Shown: positions 16,309-28,631, counted from the stretch's first letter. The stretch: 64,000 nucleotides of DNA from Blastococcus sp. VKM Ac-2987 (GCF_026967805.1 NZ_JAPVBG010000001.1:1069143-1133142); one strand, 5' to 3'. Numbers and translations: made by a program. The notes: generated by a model from the sequence alone, not told the origin.

Positions 16309-17546
16309 GCACGGCGCCGGCGCGGCGGTCGGGCAGCATGGGCGCCGTGCCGACCGTGACCCGCTGGTGGGGCAGCCGCTCCGACCCCGAGCGCATCGAG
16401 CTCTACACGCGGTGGTCGTTCTACTCGCTGCTCGGCGCGCTCCCGCTCTTCGCCGTCGCGGTGCTCGGCTCCGCCGCCGAGCCGGTGCCGGACCTCGCCG
16501 TCGGCCTGTTCGTCGCCGGCGCCGTCGCGACGGCGGTCGGCGGGGTGCTCGTGACCCGCCGTGGCCTGGCCGCGCACCGCCGGGGCGAGCCGCTGCCTTA
16601 CCGCACCGTCGCCGGCGCCTTCGCGGCCGCGGGGCTGATGGCGGCGGCGGGCGCCTGGGCGTTCGGCACCGGCGGGTCCACGCCCGCCGTGCCGTGGTCG
16701 GTGGCGCTGCCCCTCGGCACGGTGCTGACCGCGTGCGCGACGGTCTGGACCACCCGGCAGCTGCTGCCGCACACGGTCACCATCGGGGTGCTCAGCGGCT
16801 TCGCCGGCCACCTCGACGGGACGCCGGCTCCCGCGGCCGTGGCGCAGGGGATCGCGCTCACCCTGGCGGTCATCGGGGTGGTGCTCGCCTTCCGGTTCTC
16901 CGTCTGGGTGCTCGACGTGGTGCAGGAGACGGCGCGCAGCCGCGGGGTCGCGCTGCAGCTGGCGCTCGCCGAGGAGCGGCTGCGCTTCGCCCGCGACCTG
17001 CACGACGTCATGGGCCGCGACCTGTCCACCATCGCGGTGAAGAGCCAACTGGCCGGCGAGCTGGTGCGCCGGGGCCAGCCCGGCGCCGCCGAGGAGCTCG
17101 GCGACATCGCCCGCATCGCCGAGGGGTCGCTGCGGGAGGTCCGGGAGGTGGTGCGCGGCTACCGCTCGGCGGACCTGGCCGGCGAGCTGGCGGGCGCGCG
17201 GTCGGTGCTGCGGGCGGCCGGGGTGGCGTGCACCGTCGTCGGCGAGGACGCGGGGGCGGGGCTGCCGCCGCAGGTGCACACGGCGCTGGGCTGGGTGGTG
17301 CGCGAGGCGGTGACCAACGTGCTCCGGCACAGCCGTGCCGCGGAGTGCACGATCACCCTGTCCGTGACGTCCGAGGAGGTGCGGCTGTCCGTGGTCAACG
17401 ACGGCGCCGGGGAGGCCGGCCCCGGCCGGGGCAACGGCCTCACCGGCCTGGCCGAGCGGCTGGCCGGCCTGGACGGGCGGCTGTCCGCGCGGTCCGCGGG
17501 CGGCCGCTTCCTGCTCGACGCGACCCTGCCGCGGGTCCCCGCGTGA
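16305..17546 (+). CDS. Sensor histidine kinase, DesK/NarX-like (HisKA_3)
   Basis: A 413-residue kinase with five or six N-terminal membrane helices and no large extracellular domain, so it probably senses the membrane or the adjacent transporter. The phospho-acceptor His is in RDLHDVMG near residue 233, followed by a HATPase domain with REAVTNVLRHS and GNGLTGLAERL. The GTG at 16305 overlaps the permease stop; an ATG at 16338 is an alternative start. Its stop overlaps the response-regulator start. It forms one unit with the ABC-2 exporter and the regulator. Confidence 0.9.
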   Translation: MSTAPARRSGSMGAVPTVTRWWGSRSDPERIELYTRWSFYSLLGALPLFAVAVLGSAAEPVPDLAVGLFVAGAVATAVGGVLVTRRGLAAHRRGEPLPYRTVAGAFAAAGLMAAAGAWAFGTGGSTPAVPWSVALPLGTVLTACATVWTTRQLLPHTVTIGVLSGFAGHLDGTPAPAAVAQGIALTLAVIGVVLAFRFSVWVLDVVQETARSRGVALQLALAEERLRFARDLHDVMGRDLSTIAVKSQLAGELVRRGQPGAAEELGDIARIAEGSLREVREVVRGYRSADLAGELAGARSVLRAAGVACTVVGEDAGAGLPPQVHTALGWVVREAVTNVLRHSRAAECTITLSVTSEEVRLSVVNDGAGEAGPGRGNGLTGLAERLAGLDGRLSARSAGGRFLLDATLPRVPA

Positions 17547-18148
17547 TCCGGGTGCTGCTCGCCGACGACGAGAACCTGATCCGCTCGGCGCTCGCGGCCC
17601 TGCTCGGTCTGGAGGAGGACCTGGAGGTGGTCGCGGAGGCGGCGTCGGCCGGGGAGGCGCTGGCCATGGCGCGGGCGCACGCCCCCGACGTCGCCGTTCT
17701 GGACCTGCAGCTGCCCGACCGCGACGGCATCTCGCTGGCCGCGGACCTCGCCGCGGTCGTCCCCGGCTGCGGGCTGGTCATCGTGACCGGGCACGGCCGC
17801 CCCGGCCACCTCAAGCGGGCGCTGGAAGCGGGCGTCCGCGGCTTCCTGCCCAAGACGGTGAGCTCCGCGGTGCTGACCACCGTCGTCCGGACCGTGCACG
17901 GCGGTGGGCGCTACGTCGACCCGGAGCTGGCCGCCGAGGCGATCAGCGCCGGGGACAGCCCGCTCACCCCGCGCGAGGCCGACATCCTCGAGCTGGCCGC
18001 CGGCGGTGCGCCGGTGGAGGAGATCGCCGCGAAGGCGCACCTCTCCCCCGGCACGGTCCGCAACCACCTCTCCGCCGCGGCCGCCAAGCTCGGTGCGCCC
18101 AACCGGCACGCCGCCGTCACGGAGGCCCGCCGGCACGGCTGGATCTGA
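17543..18148 (+). CDS. NarL/LuxR family response regulator
   Basis: A 201-residue regulator. The receiver domain has acidic residues DDEN near residue 9, phospho-acceptor Asp in VAVLDLQLPDRDG near residue 54, and the conserved Lys in GFLPKTVS. The C-terminal LuxR helix-turn-helix is LTPREADILELAAGG..VEEIAAKAHLSPGTVRNHL. It is the partner of the kinase upstream (GTGA overlap) and probably controls the exporter genes. Confidence 0.92.
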   Translation: MIRVLLADDENLIRSALAALLGLEEDLEVVAEAASAGEALAMARAHAPDVAVLDLQLPDRDGISLAADLAAVVPGCGLVIVTGHGRPGHLKRALEAGVRGFLPKTVSSAVLTTVVRTVHGGGRYVDPELAAEAISAGDSPLTPREADILELAAGGAPVEEIAAKAHLSPGTVRNHLSAAAAKLGAPNRHAAVTEARRHGWI

Positions 18149-18313
18149 TCCCGGCCGGGACCGCCGGTCGCACCGAGCGACCGTGCGTGTCCGCCCGGTG
18201 GCCCCACGCTGCCGGTGCACGACGGCCGGTCCGGGCGGCGAAACGCCACCGCCCGGAGTCGTTACCGTCGCCCTCCGCGCACAGGAGACCCGCGACGGCT
18301 CGGAGGAGCAGCC

Positions 18314-19771
18314 ATGTCCCGGAAACTCTCGCTTCTGACCATGACGACGGTGGCGGCGCTCGGTCTGAGCACCGGGGTCGCCTCCGCCGGCGACGATCGC
18401 CCCGGTACGGGTTCGCCCGGAGCCCCCGGCATCGGGGATCCCTACTTCCCGCTCGACGGGAACGGCGGGTACGACGTCGAGCACTACGACCTGGACATCC
18501 GCTACGACCCCGCGACCGACGTCCTCCAGGGGGTCGCGACTATCACGGCGCGGGCCGTGCATGACCTCTCGAGCTTCAACCTCGACCTGGAGGGCATGGA
18601 GGTCCGGTCGGTACGGGTGGGCTCCGCGGACGCGACCTGGGTGCGCGAGGGTGGCGAGCTCACAGTCACCCCCGCCAAGCCGCTGCGCGCGGGGCAGAAG
18701 TACGCCACCACCGTCACCTACGACGGCGTCCCGGAGACCATCACCGACGCACTGGGCACCTCGGGGTTCATGCACACCGACGACGGCGCGATCGTGGCCG
18801 GCCAGCCCGACGTCGCGGCCACCTGGTTCCCGGCCAACGACCACCCCCGGGACGCCGCCTCCGTGACCGTCCGCGCCACCGTTCCCGCCGGGCTGGAGGC
18901 GGTCTCGAACGGCGTCCTCCGGAACAGTCGGACCGCGCACGGGTGGACCACCTGGGACTGGCGCGCGAAGGAGCCGATGGCCACCTACCTGGTGACGCTG
19001 GCGATCGGTGAGTTCGACCTGCGGGAGTACGTCGCCGACGGCATCGGGTACTGGGACGCACTGGACCCCGACCTGTTCACCATGGACCCCGACCCGGCGA
19101 CCGAGGGCCCCAGCGTCGGCGAGCTGGCCGAGGGGTCGCTGGCCCGGCAGCCCGAGATCACCGAGTTCCTCTCGGGCGTCTTCGGCCCGTACCCGTTCCG
19201 CGCCTCCGGCGGCATCGTCGACGACCTGCCGGAGTTCCAGTTCGCGCTGGAGACGCAGACCCGGCCGATCTACTCCTCGGCGTTCTTCTCCGACCCGGTG
19301 AGCGGTGACCTCGTGGTGGTGCACGAACTCGCGCACCAGTGGACCGGCGACCTGCTGCGCATCGACGAGTGGCGGCACATCTGGCTCAACGAGGGGTTCG
19401 CCACCTACGCCGAATGGCTCTGGCTGGAGCGGGAGGGGCTGCAGACCCCGCAGGAGGCGTTCGACAACATCGCCGCCGACGCGCCCCCGGAGTTCTGGGA
19501 GCTCACCATCGGGGACCCGGGAGCGGCGACGGAGAACCTCTTCGACATCGCGGTGTACTACCGCGGCGCGATGACCCTGCAGGCGCTGCGCAACGAGGTC
19601 GGCGACGAGGCCTTCTTCGCGATCGTCCGGGAGTGGGTGGCGTCGCAGGCCGGCGGCACCGTCACCACCGAGGAGTTCATCGCGCTCGCGGAGAAGGTGT
19701 CCGGTCAGCAGCTGGACGAGCTGTTCCAGCGGTGGCTGTTCACCCCCGGGAACCCGACCGCGGCCGGCTGA
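18314..19771 (+). CDS. Secreted M1 family metallopeptidase
   Basis: A 485-residue zinc aminopeptidase-like enzyme of the M1 (gluzincin) family with an N-terminal signal peptide ending near VASAGDD (residue 24). The zinc site is complete: HELAHQ near residue 337 and the third ligand Glu in LNEGFATYAEW 18 residues later. The usual GAMEN substrate loop is replaced by FALETQTRP, as in other secreted actinobacterial members. It is shorter than full aminopeptidase N because the large C-terminal domains are absent. The ATG has a GGAGGAG site. It stands alone. Confidence 0.92.
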   Translation: MSRKLSLLTMTTVAALGLSTGVASAGDDRPGTGSPGAPGIGDPYFPLDGNGGYDVEHYDLDIRYDPATDVLQGVATITARAVHDLSSFNLDLEGMEVRSVRVGSADATWVREGGELTVTPAKPLRAGQKYATTVTYDGVPETITDALGTSGFMHTDDGAIVAGQPDVAATWFPANDHPRDAASVTVRATVPAGLEAVSNGVLRNSRTAHGWTTWDWRAKEPMATYLVTLAIGEFDLREYVADGIGYWDALDPDLFTMDPDPATEGPSVGELAEGSLARQPEITEFLSGVFGPYPFRASGGIVDDLPEFQFALETQTRPIYSSAFFSDPVSGDLVVVHELAHQWTGDLLRIDEWRHIWLNEGFATYAEWLWLEREGLQTPQEAFDNIAADAPPEFWELTIGDPGAATENLFDIAVYYRGAMTLQALRNEVGDEAFFAIVREWVASQAGGTVTTEEFIALAEKVSGQQLDELFQRWLFTPGNPTAAG

Positions 19772-19813
19772 CGCCGGCTGCCGTCCGAGCGGCCGGGGGG
19801 CCGGCCTGGCTCC

Positions 19814-20543
19814 TCAGCCGCTCGGACCGAACTGCTCCACCCGGATGTCCGCCGCCGGGATGCCCAGGGTCTCGAGCAGCCGGGTGGCCGCGCCGGCGAA
19901 CGCGGCCGAGCCGCAGACGAAGGCGGTCTGCCCCGGTTCCCACAGCGGGACGAGGTCGGCCGCGGTGAGCCGGCCGGCCGGGCGGATGCCGCTCGGCTCC
20001 CGCGTCGTGGCGATCAGCGCCCCGGCGTCGTGGAGCTCGTCGGCGTAGGGCAGCAGCTCCAGCGCCCGGACGGAGACCGCCGTACGGAGCAGGTCGGCCC
20101 GCCCGAGCGCGCGCGCCGTGCGCAGCATCGACACGAAGGGGACGACGCCGCTGCCGCCGGCGACCAGCAGCGCCGGGGTCGTCCCGTCCCAGACGAACCA
20201 CCCCCCGATCGGGCCGCGCACCTCGAGCTCGTCCCCGGGCTCGACGACGTCGGCGAGGTGGGTGGAGACCTCGCCGTCGTCCAGCCGCTCGACGAACAGC
20301 TCCACCAGCGGGTCGCCGGGCGCCGACGCGACCGAGTAGGACCGCTGCGCGGTGTAGCCGTCGGGCGCGGTCAGCCGGACGACGTAGTGCTGCCCGGGGA
20401 GGTGGTCGATCCGGTCGGCCACGTCGAGCCGCAGCTGCACCGAGCGGGGCACCGGACGGCGGACGCCCGCGACGGTGGCGGTGCGCCAGCCACCGGTGGG
20501 CGCACCGGCGACGCCGGCGCCCAGCACGACCGGGTCCAGGGCC

Positions 20544-20551
<8 letters not shown>
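19814..20551 (-). CDS. Ferredoxin-reductase-like FAD/NAD(P) oxidoreductase
   Basis: A 245-residue flavoprotein of the ferredoxin-NADP reductase superfamily. FAD-binding RSYSVASAP is near residue 70; NAD(P)-binding LLVAGGSGVVPFVSML is near residue 125, and VCGSAAFAGAATRLL near residue 211. No 2Fe-2S domain follows. The GTG start lies inside the end of the molybdopterin oxidoreductase gene (8-bp overlap), so the flavoprotein probably supplies or takes electrons from that enzyme. Confidence 0.87.
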
Positions 20552-21158
<607 letters not shown>

Positions 21159-21256
21159 ACGATCCCCTACCGCGGGCCGCTGGACCACCGTCACGCCTTC
21201 GACGTGCGCGGATACCCGCGGAACCCCTCTGACCTGCGGTGAGGGTCCCCTTACAT

Positions 21257-21271
21257 GAGGTGTGTCACCTC
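21257..21271. promoter_or_regulatory. Inverted repeat GAGGTG-TGT-CACCTC upstream of sdhC
   Basis: A perfect 6-bp inverted repeat with a three-base centre lies about 45-60 bp upstream of the sdhC start, just before the predicted -35. It is a candidate operator for a regulator of the first succinate dehydrogenase operon. I cannot match it to a known factor. Confidence 0.35.
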
Positions 21272-21279
21272 GCGTTTGG

Positions 21280-21309
21280 TTGGTGGCAAGCACCGTGTGG
21301 TCCTAGCGT
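21280..21309 (+). promoter_or_regulatory. Candidate promoter of sdhCAB with leaderless start
   Basis: A -35-like TTGGTG (21280-21285) and a -10 TAGCGT (21304-21309) are 18 bp apart. The expected start point, about seven bases downstream, falls on the GTG at 21317, which also lacks a ribosome site. A leaderless sdhC mRNA is therefore likely. Confidence 0.4.
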
Positions 21310-21316
21310 GGCACTT

Positions 21317-22018
21317 GTGGTGACGGTGGAGCACGCGCAGCGCAGGACCCCGAAAGTTGCGAAGACCAACTCGGTCTTCAAGAAGGCCGTCATGGCGGTC
21401 ACCGGCATCATCATGGTGCTGTACCTGATCGCGCACGTGATCGGGAACCTGAAGGCCTTCTCCGGTGCCGAGGCGTTCAACTCGTACTCGGGCTGGATCC
21501 GGACGGTCGGCAACCCGGCGCTGCCGGGTGAGACCACGCTCTGGGTCATCCGGATCGTGCTGCTGGTCGCGGTGGTGGCGCACTTCTGGGCCGCCGTGTC
21601 GCTGTGGCGCCAGGCCAAGCGGGCCCGCCCCCAGGGCTACGTGACCAAGAAGGCCACGGCGCAGAGCTACGCCTCGCGCACGATGCGCTGGGGCGGGGTG
21701 ATCATCGGCGCCTTCATCATCTACCACATCCTCGACCTCACCCTGGGGACGGTGAACGCCGAGGGCTTCGACAGCACGCCGTACGAGCGGCTCGTCGCCA
21801 GCTTCCAGAACCCCTTCGTCACGATCTTCTACGCCATCTCGGTGATCCTCCTGGGCATGCACCTCCGGCACGGCATCTGGAGCGCCACGCAGACCCTGGG
21901 GCAGAGCAACCGCCGCCGCGAGAAGACCGTCAGCCTCTTCGCCGTGGCGTTCGCGACCGCCATCACCCTCGGCTTCCTGCTCGTGCCCCTGTCCGTCCTC
22001 TTCGGGCTCATCGACTAA
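21317..22018 (+). CDS. sdhC: Succinate dehydrogenase cytochrome b subunit
   Basis: A 233-residue membrane anchor of a B-type succinate:quinone oxidoreductase with five predicted helices. Haem and quinone-site histidines appear in VLYLIAHVIGNL near residue 33 and in later helices (YHILDLTLG; GMHLRHGIW). This single large subunit replaces SdhC plus SdhD. GTGs at 21308, 21317 and 21320 are all possible; 21317 fits a leaderless transcript. It is followed 12 bp later by sdhA. Confidence 0.92.
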   Translation: MVTVEHAQRRTPKVAKTNSVFKKAVMAVTGIIMVLYLIAHVIGNLKAFSGAEAFNSYSGWIRTVGNPALPGETTLWVIRIVLLVAVVAHFWAAVSLWRQAKRARPQGYVTKKATAQSYASRTMRWGGVIIGAFIIYHILDLTLGTVNAEGFDSTPYERLVASFQNPFVTIFYAISVILLGMHLRHGIWSATQTLGQSNRRREKTVSLFAVAFATAITLGFLLVPLSVLFGLID

Positions 22019-22030
22019 GGAGCTCCCCAG

Positions 22031-23973
<1,943 letters not shown>

Positions 23974-23977
<4 letters not shown>

Positions 23978-24798
23978 CAGCCACACGGCACGACGCCCCC
24001 ATGACTTCCAGCGTCGGCAACCCCGGCGCCGAGAAGCGCGGGATGAACCTGACGCTGCGGATCTGGCGCCAGCAGGGGCCGACGGTCAAGGGCAAGATGG
24101 TGACCTACAAGATCACCGACATCTCCCCCGACATGTCGTTCCTCGAGATGCTCGACGTGCTCAACGAGCAGCTGATCATGCAGGGCGACGACCCGGTCGC
24201 CTTCGACCACGACTGCCGCGAGGGAATCTGCGGCATGTGCGGCGTCATGATCAACGGCCAGGCGCACGGCCCGCAGCAGACGACCACCTGCCAGCTGCAC
24301 ATGCGGTCCTTCAAGGACGGCGACTCGATCGACATCGAGCCGTGGCGGGCCACGGCCTTCCCGATCATCAAGGACCTCGCCGTCGACCGGCGGGCGTTCG
24401 ACCGGATCATCCAGTCCGGCGGCTACATCAGCGTGCCGACCGGGACCGCGCCGGAGGCGCACGCGACGCCGGTGCCCAAGGCCGACTCGGACGCCGCGTT
24501 CGACGCCGCGACCTGCATCGGCTGCGGCGCCTGCGTGGCGGCCTGCCCCAACGCCTCCTCGATGCTGTTCACCGCCGCCAAGGTGACGCACCTCGGGCTG
24601 CTCCCCCAGGGTCAGCCCGAGCGCAACGACCGCGTGGTCAACATGGTGGCGCAGCAGGACCGCGAGGGCTTCGGCGGCTGCACCAACATCGGCGAGTGCT
24701 CCGCCTCCTGCCCCAAGGGCATCTCGATGGAGACGATCTCCCGGCTCAACCACGACCTGCTCGGCGCCCTGCGCGCCGGCGCACGGCCGAAGAGCTGA
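23974..24798 (+). CDS. sdhB: Succinate dehydrogenase iron-sulfur subunit
   Basis: A 274-residue electron-transfer subunit. The 2Fe-2S ligands are CREGICGMC and a later Cys in TTTCQLH. The 4Fe-4S site is [12 protein letters not shown], and the 3Fe-4S site is [12 protein letters not shown]. The GTG at 23974 overlaps the sdhA stop; an ATG at 24001 is a weaker alternative. It completes the sdhCAB operon and is followed by strong hairpins. Confidence 0.94.
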
Positions 24799-24804
24799 GC
24801 ACCG

Positions 24805-24867
24805 CCCCGTCGTGGTGACGGGGCTCCCGCGACGGGCGGGCACCCATGCCGGGTGCCCGCCCGTCGC
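24805..24867. terminator. Tandem hairpin terminator after sdhCAB
   Basis: A small hairpin CCCCGTC/GACGGGG (24805-24823) is followed by a perfect 17-bp stem GCGACGGGCGGGCACCC/GGGTGCCCGCCCGTCGC with an ATGCC loop (24829-24867). It separates sdhB from the convergent GGDEF-EAL gene. Confidence 0.8.
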
Positions 24868-24934
24868 GTCTCCCGGCCCCGTGCGGGCTGCCACACCGCG
24901 CCCGTGCTGCCCGCCCCGGGCTCGTGGGCGCCGG

Positions 24935-26319
24935 TCAGCCGACCGCGACCTGCGCCCGCTCGTGCAGCCACGCCTCCAGCTCCTCCGGCGGCAGCGGCCG
25001 GCTCAGGTGGAAACCCTGGACGACGTCGCAGCCGAGCTCCGCCAGCGCCTCGACCGTCGCGGCGTCCTCCGCCCCCTCGGCGACCAGCACCAGCCCGGGG
25101 GCGTGCGCCAGCTGGAGGGTGGAGGTGACGATGGAGGCGGCGCGGGCGCTGCCGGTCATCGCGGCGATGAAGGTGCGGTCCAGCTTCAGCTCGGTGACGG
25201 GCAGGGCGGCGAGGTAGGCCAGGCTGGAGTGCCCGGTGCCGTAGTCGTCGATGGCCACGCCCACGCCGGCTCCCGCAGCCGGCCGAGCACGCGGACGGCC
25301 CGCTCGCGGTCCTCCATCAGCAGGCTCTCGGTGACCTCGAGGACGAGGCTGGTCGCCGGCAGCCCGTGCGCGGCCAGCAGCCGGGCGACGTCGTCGGGGA
25401 AGGTCTGGTCGACCAGGTTCGACGGGCTGACGTTGACCGCCATCGTCAGGGAGCGGCCCTGGTCCGCCCAGCGCCGGCACTGGGCCAGCGCCATGTCGAC
25501 GACCTGCGTGGTCAGGGGGGCCATGAGGCCGGCGGACTCCGCGAGGTCGATGGAGGCGTCCGGGTAGAGCAGCCCTCGCGTCGGGTGCCGCCAGCGGACG
25601 AGCGCCTCGACGCCCTCCACCGTGCCGGTCGGCAGGGCGAGCTTCGGCTGGTAGTGCAGGACCAGCTCCCCGCGCTCGAGCGCCCGCCGGAGTGCGGTGA
25701 CGTCCTCCAGCCGGTGCCGGCCGTGCCCGTCGCGGTCCTCGTCGTACACGGCGGCGCCCAGCCGGCCGGCCTTCGCCGAGTACATGGCCAGGTCGGCCAA
25801 CTGGAGCAGCTCCACGGCGCGCTCGGTGTGCCCGGGCCCGACGGCCACGCCGACGGCGGCGTCGACGGTCAGCTCCATGCCGCCCAGCCGGAACGGCCGC
25901 TGCAGGTGGCTGCGCAGCCGCTCGGCCATCGCCAGGGCGCCGTCGACGTCGAGGTCCTGGGCCAGGACGACGAACTCGTCGCCGCCCAGCCGGGCCAGCA
26001 GGTCCCCGGCGCGCACCTGGTCCTGCAGCCGGATGGCGACCTCGCTGAGCAGGGCGTCGCCGACGCCGTGGCCGAGGGAGTCGTTGATCTCCTTGAAGCG
26101 GTCCAGGTCCAGCACCAGGACGGCGAGCTCCTCGCCGCTGAGCAGCCGGGCGTCGATCCCGTCCAGCGCCTCGAACACCGACCGGCGGCTGGGCAGCCCG
26201 GTCAGCTCGTCGGTGCGCGCCTGCCGGCGGCTGTCGGCCAGCGCGCGGACGGCGCGGAAGGTGAGCGCGGTGCTCGCCAGCGCGGCGAGGACCGCCCCGA
26301 GGGCCAGCGCGCCGGCCAC
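24935..26319 (-). pseudogene. Second GGDEF-EAL cyclic-di-GMP protein with a single-base frameshift
   Basis: The first frame (26319 down) begins with a membrane helix, then a GGDEF domain (LARLGGDEFVVLAQD) and an EAL domain (GVEALVRWRHP; TESLLMEDRERAVRVL). After GRLRE at about 25270 it shifts into meaningless sequence. The correct continuation, VGVAIDDYGTGHSSLAYL, then LKLDRTFI and VAEGAED, lies in another frame down to 24935. One base missing near 25268-25272 explains it (GAGCCGGC for GAGCTCGGC). Apart from the shift all GGDEF and EAL signatures look functional. Mutation and sequence error cannot be told apart from this sequence alone. Confidence 0.85.
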
Positions 26320-26323
26320 CGGG

Positions 26324-26632
26324 TCACCCCGCGAAGCACCACCACGCCCGCCGCCCGGTGGAGGCGACGCCCGCCCGCATCCCGAACATGACGGTGAGCG
26401 CAGCGAGGAAGACCAGCTTCCCGCCGGCGGCCAGCGACTCCCCGACGTAGGGCACCCCGAGCGCGGCCAGCGCGATGCAGGCCACCCAGATGCCGGTCGA
26501 GAACGCCGCGGTCATCCGCACGGCGCGCAGGGTGCGGTCCGCGTCGCAGGCCTGCGGCGCGTGGTCCCCGGTCGGCGGCGTTCCATGACCACGCGATCGG
26601 CGCGGTACGGGATCGACTGAAATGCGGCTCAC
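26324..26632 (-). CDS. Small membrane protein upstream of the GGDEF-EAL gene
   Basis: A 102-residue protein with two hydrophobic helices at about residues 40-60 and 68-88 (TAAFSTGIWVACIALAALG; KLVFLAALTVMFGMRAG). The GTG at 26632 has a good GGAGAG site. Its stop lies four bases before the GTG of the GGDEF-EAL gene, which itself starts with one membrane helix. It may be a partner protein, or the original N-terminal sensor part of that gene separated by a further frame change. No family recognised. Confidence 0.6.
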   Translation of the reverse strand: MSRISVDPVPRRSRGHGTPPTGDHAPQACDADRTLRAVRMTAAFSTGIWVACIALAALGVPYVGESLAAGGKLVFLAALTVMFGMRAGVASTGRRAWWCFAG

Positions 26633-26689
26633 GATGGCGCTCTCCCGTGGGGGTGAGCGCCCCGCGCGGGCGACCCGGGGACGGCTGGG

Positions 26690-27595
26690 TCAGGTGGCGG
26701 GCACCGGCGGCATGATCCGCTCGACGACGTCGGCGGGCATCAGCCCGGCCTTGCCGAACCTGCTCGCGGCCTCCAGGAACTGCGGTGCGGACGCGGCGAG
26801 CTCGACCAGCATCTCCCGGGCGGCCTCCTCCCGGCCGGCCAGCGCTGCCACGACCGCCCGCCACATGAGCTGGTCGGGCTCGGTCACCGGGTCCATGGGC
26901 CGGAGCAGCTCCAGCTCGCGGTCGGCGGTGACCGGGTCGCCGTCGATGGCCTGCTGGAACGCGCGGACGACGTCCTGGTAGCGGGCGCGGGTGACGGTGA
27001 GGTCGGCGAGGACGGCGAGCGGGTCCGCGGCGTCGTCGACCCGCAGGTCGACCACCATGTCGTGCCAGGGGCGACCGGTGGTGGTCGCGCGGATGACCAT
27101 GATCGCCGCCGACCGGCGTCCCCGGAAGTCCCCGCCGGCCTCCTCCCCCGCCACCAGCGCGGTGAGCAACCGCTGGGCCAGCGGCCCGGCGGAGCCCTCG
27201 AACCGCTCCACCATCGCCTCCCACACCGCCGGCGAGCTGGCCATGTTCGCCAGGGCCACGCAGGTGTCGCCCATCAGGTGCCCGGCGGAGTCGACGCAGC
27301 TCTGGCCGGTGTAGGCGGCCAGGTCGCCGTTCACGCCGAGGACGGCGACCTGCCGCCGCTCCGGCTGCGGGTCGACGCTGCTGAGCGCGGTCAGCACCTC
27401 CTGGGCGGTGAAGCCACCGCGGAGCAGATCGAGCCCCACCGCGCCGTACATCGGCTCGGCCATGGACTGCGTGGCGATGACCCCGTGCCCGGGCAGGGCG
27501 AAGGGCACGCTGTTGCCGACCGCGAAGGCCTGCGACTGGGTGGCGACGCCCATCTCCCCGGTCTCCGGGTCACGGGCCACGATCGAGTACGTCAC
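26690..27595 (-). CDS. DUF1028 family protein (putative Ntn-type hydrolase)
   Basis: A 301-residue protein of the DUF1028 family, starting VTYSIVARDPETGEMGVATQ. Related proteins are thought to have an Ntn-hydrolase fold; substrate unknown. Family blocks are VPFALPGHGVIATQSMAEP near residue 31 and QVAVLGVNGDLAAYTGQSC near residue 82. The last 80 residues form helical, possibly TPR-like repeats (ELELLRPMDP..; AAREMLVELA). The GTG start has no clear ribosome site. It stands alone. Confidence 0.82.
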   Translation of the reverse strand: MTYSIVARDPETGEMGVATQSQAFAVGNSVPFALPGHGVIATQSMAEPMYGAVGLDLLRGGFTAQEVLTALSSVDPQPERRQVAVLGVNGDLAAYTGQSCVDSAGHLMGDTCVALANMASSPAVWEAMVERFEGSAGPLAQRLLTALVAGEEAGGDFRGRRSAAIMVIRATTTGRPWHDMVVDLRVDDAADPLAVLADLTVTRARYQDVVRAFQQAIDGDPVTADRELELLRPMDPVTEPDQLMWRAVVAALAGREEAAREMLVELAASAPQFLEAASRFGKAGLMPADVVERIMPPVPAT

Positions 27596-27641
27596 GCCCG
27601 CGATCTACCCGTGGCTCCCCGGGGGGCGAAACACCGGCCGG

Positions 27642-28631
27642 TCACGCGGTGACCGGCTCCATCGCCTGGGCCAGGAGCTCGACCGACCGGAGCCGGCCCT
27701 CGAGGGAGCCCGACTGGTGGGCCACGATGAGCTCGTCGGCGTCGGCGACCTCGCTGAAGGCGTCCAGGTGCTCGCGCACCTCGGCCGGCGTGCCGACGGC
27801 GGTGTGCGTGAGCATCGTGCTCACGTGGTGCCCGGCGCCCTGGGCGAGCAGCTGGTCGGCCTGCGCGTCGGTGAGGGCCTGCCCGCGGCCAAAGAGGCCG
27901 ATGGCGAGGTTGCGCCGCACGGCCTGCAGCTGCTCCTGGGCGGCGGCGGTGCTGTCGGCCGCCACGACGTTGACCCCGGCGATGACGTAGGGCTCGGCGA
28001 GCTGCTCCGACGGCTGGAACTCGCGCCGGTAGGCCGCGACGGCCGGCTCGAGCATGGCCGGCGCGAAGTGCGAGGCGAACGCGTAGGGCAGGCCCAGGGC
28101 CGCGGCCAGCGTGGCCCCGAACATCGAGGAACCGAGGATGTACAGCGGCACGCGGGAGCCCTTGCCGGGGATGGCGTCGACGCCGGGCACGCGGGTCTCG
28201 CCGGCCAGGTAGGCCTGCAGCTCCAGGACGTCCTGCGGGAAGGTGTCGGCCGAGCGCGGGTCGCGGCGCAGGGCGTACATCGTGTTCTGATCGCTGCCGG
28301 GAGCGCGACCGAGGCCGAGGTCGATGCGGCCGGGGTACATCGCGTCGAGGGTGCCGAACTGCTCGGCGATGGTCAGCGGCGAGTGGTTGGGCAGCATGAC
28401 CCCGCCCGCCCCGAGCCGGATGGTGCTGGTGTGCGCGCCCACGTGCGAGATCAGCACGCTGGTGGCCGACGACGCGATCCTCGGCATGTTGTGGTGCTCG
28501 GCGTACCAGACCCGCTCGTACCCGTGCTGCTCCGCGCGCTGGGCGAGGGCGACGCTGGCGGCGATGGCGCTGCCCGGGGTCTCCCCACGCAGGATGGGAG
28601 CCAGGTCGAGGACGGACAGCTTGATGCTCAT
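27642..28631 (-). CDS. LLM class flavin-dependent oxidoreductase (luciferase-like monooxygenase)
   Basis: A 329-residue TIM-barrel flavin enzyme of the MsnO8-like LLM subgroup. Typical segments are [20 protein letters not shown] near residue 42, the [20 protein letters not shown] block near residue 72, [11 protein letters not shown] near residue 105 and [12 protein letters not shown] near residue 165. Such proteins use reduced FMN and oxygen on diverse substrates; the substrate here is unknown. The ATG at 28631 is preceded by AAAGG. Confidence 0.9.
   Translation of the reverse strand: MSIKLSVLDLAPILRGETPGSAIAASVALAQRAEQHGYERVWYAEHHNMPRIASSATSVLISHVGAHTSTIRLGAGGVMLPNHSPLTIAEQFGTLDAMYPGRIDLGLGRAPGSDQNTMYALRRDPRSADTFPQDVLELQAYLAGETRVPGVDAIPGKGSRVPLYILGSSMFGATLAAALGLPYAFASHFAPAMLEPAVAAYRREFQPSEQLAEPYVIAGVNVVAADSTAAAQEQLQAVRRNLAIGLFGRGQALTDAQADQLLAQGAGHHVSTMLTHTAVGTPAEVREHLDAFSEVADADELIVAHQSGSLEGRLRSVELLAQAMEPVTA

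Noticed and set aside
27624..27655. Palindrome GCCGGTCAC/GTGACCGGC at the end of the flavin oxidoreductase gene
   Set aside because: It overlaps the last codons of the gene, and its arms are explained by valine/threonine codons; may add to termination but is not convincing alone.
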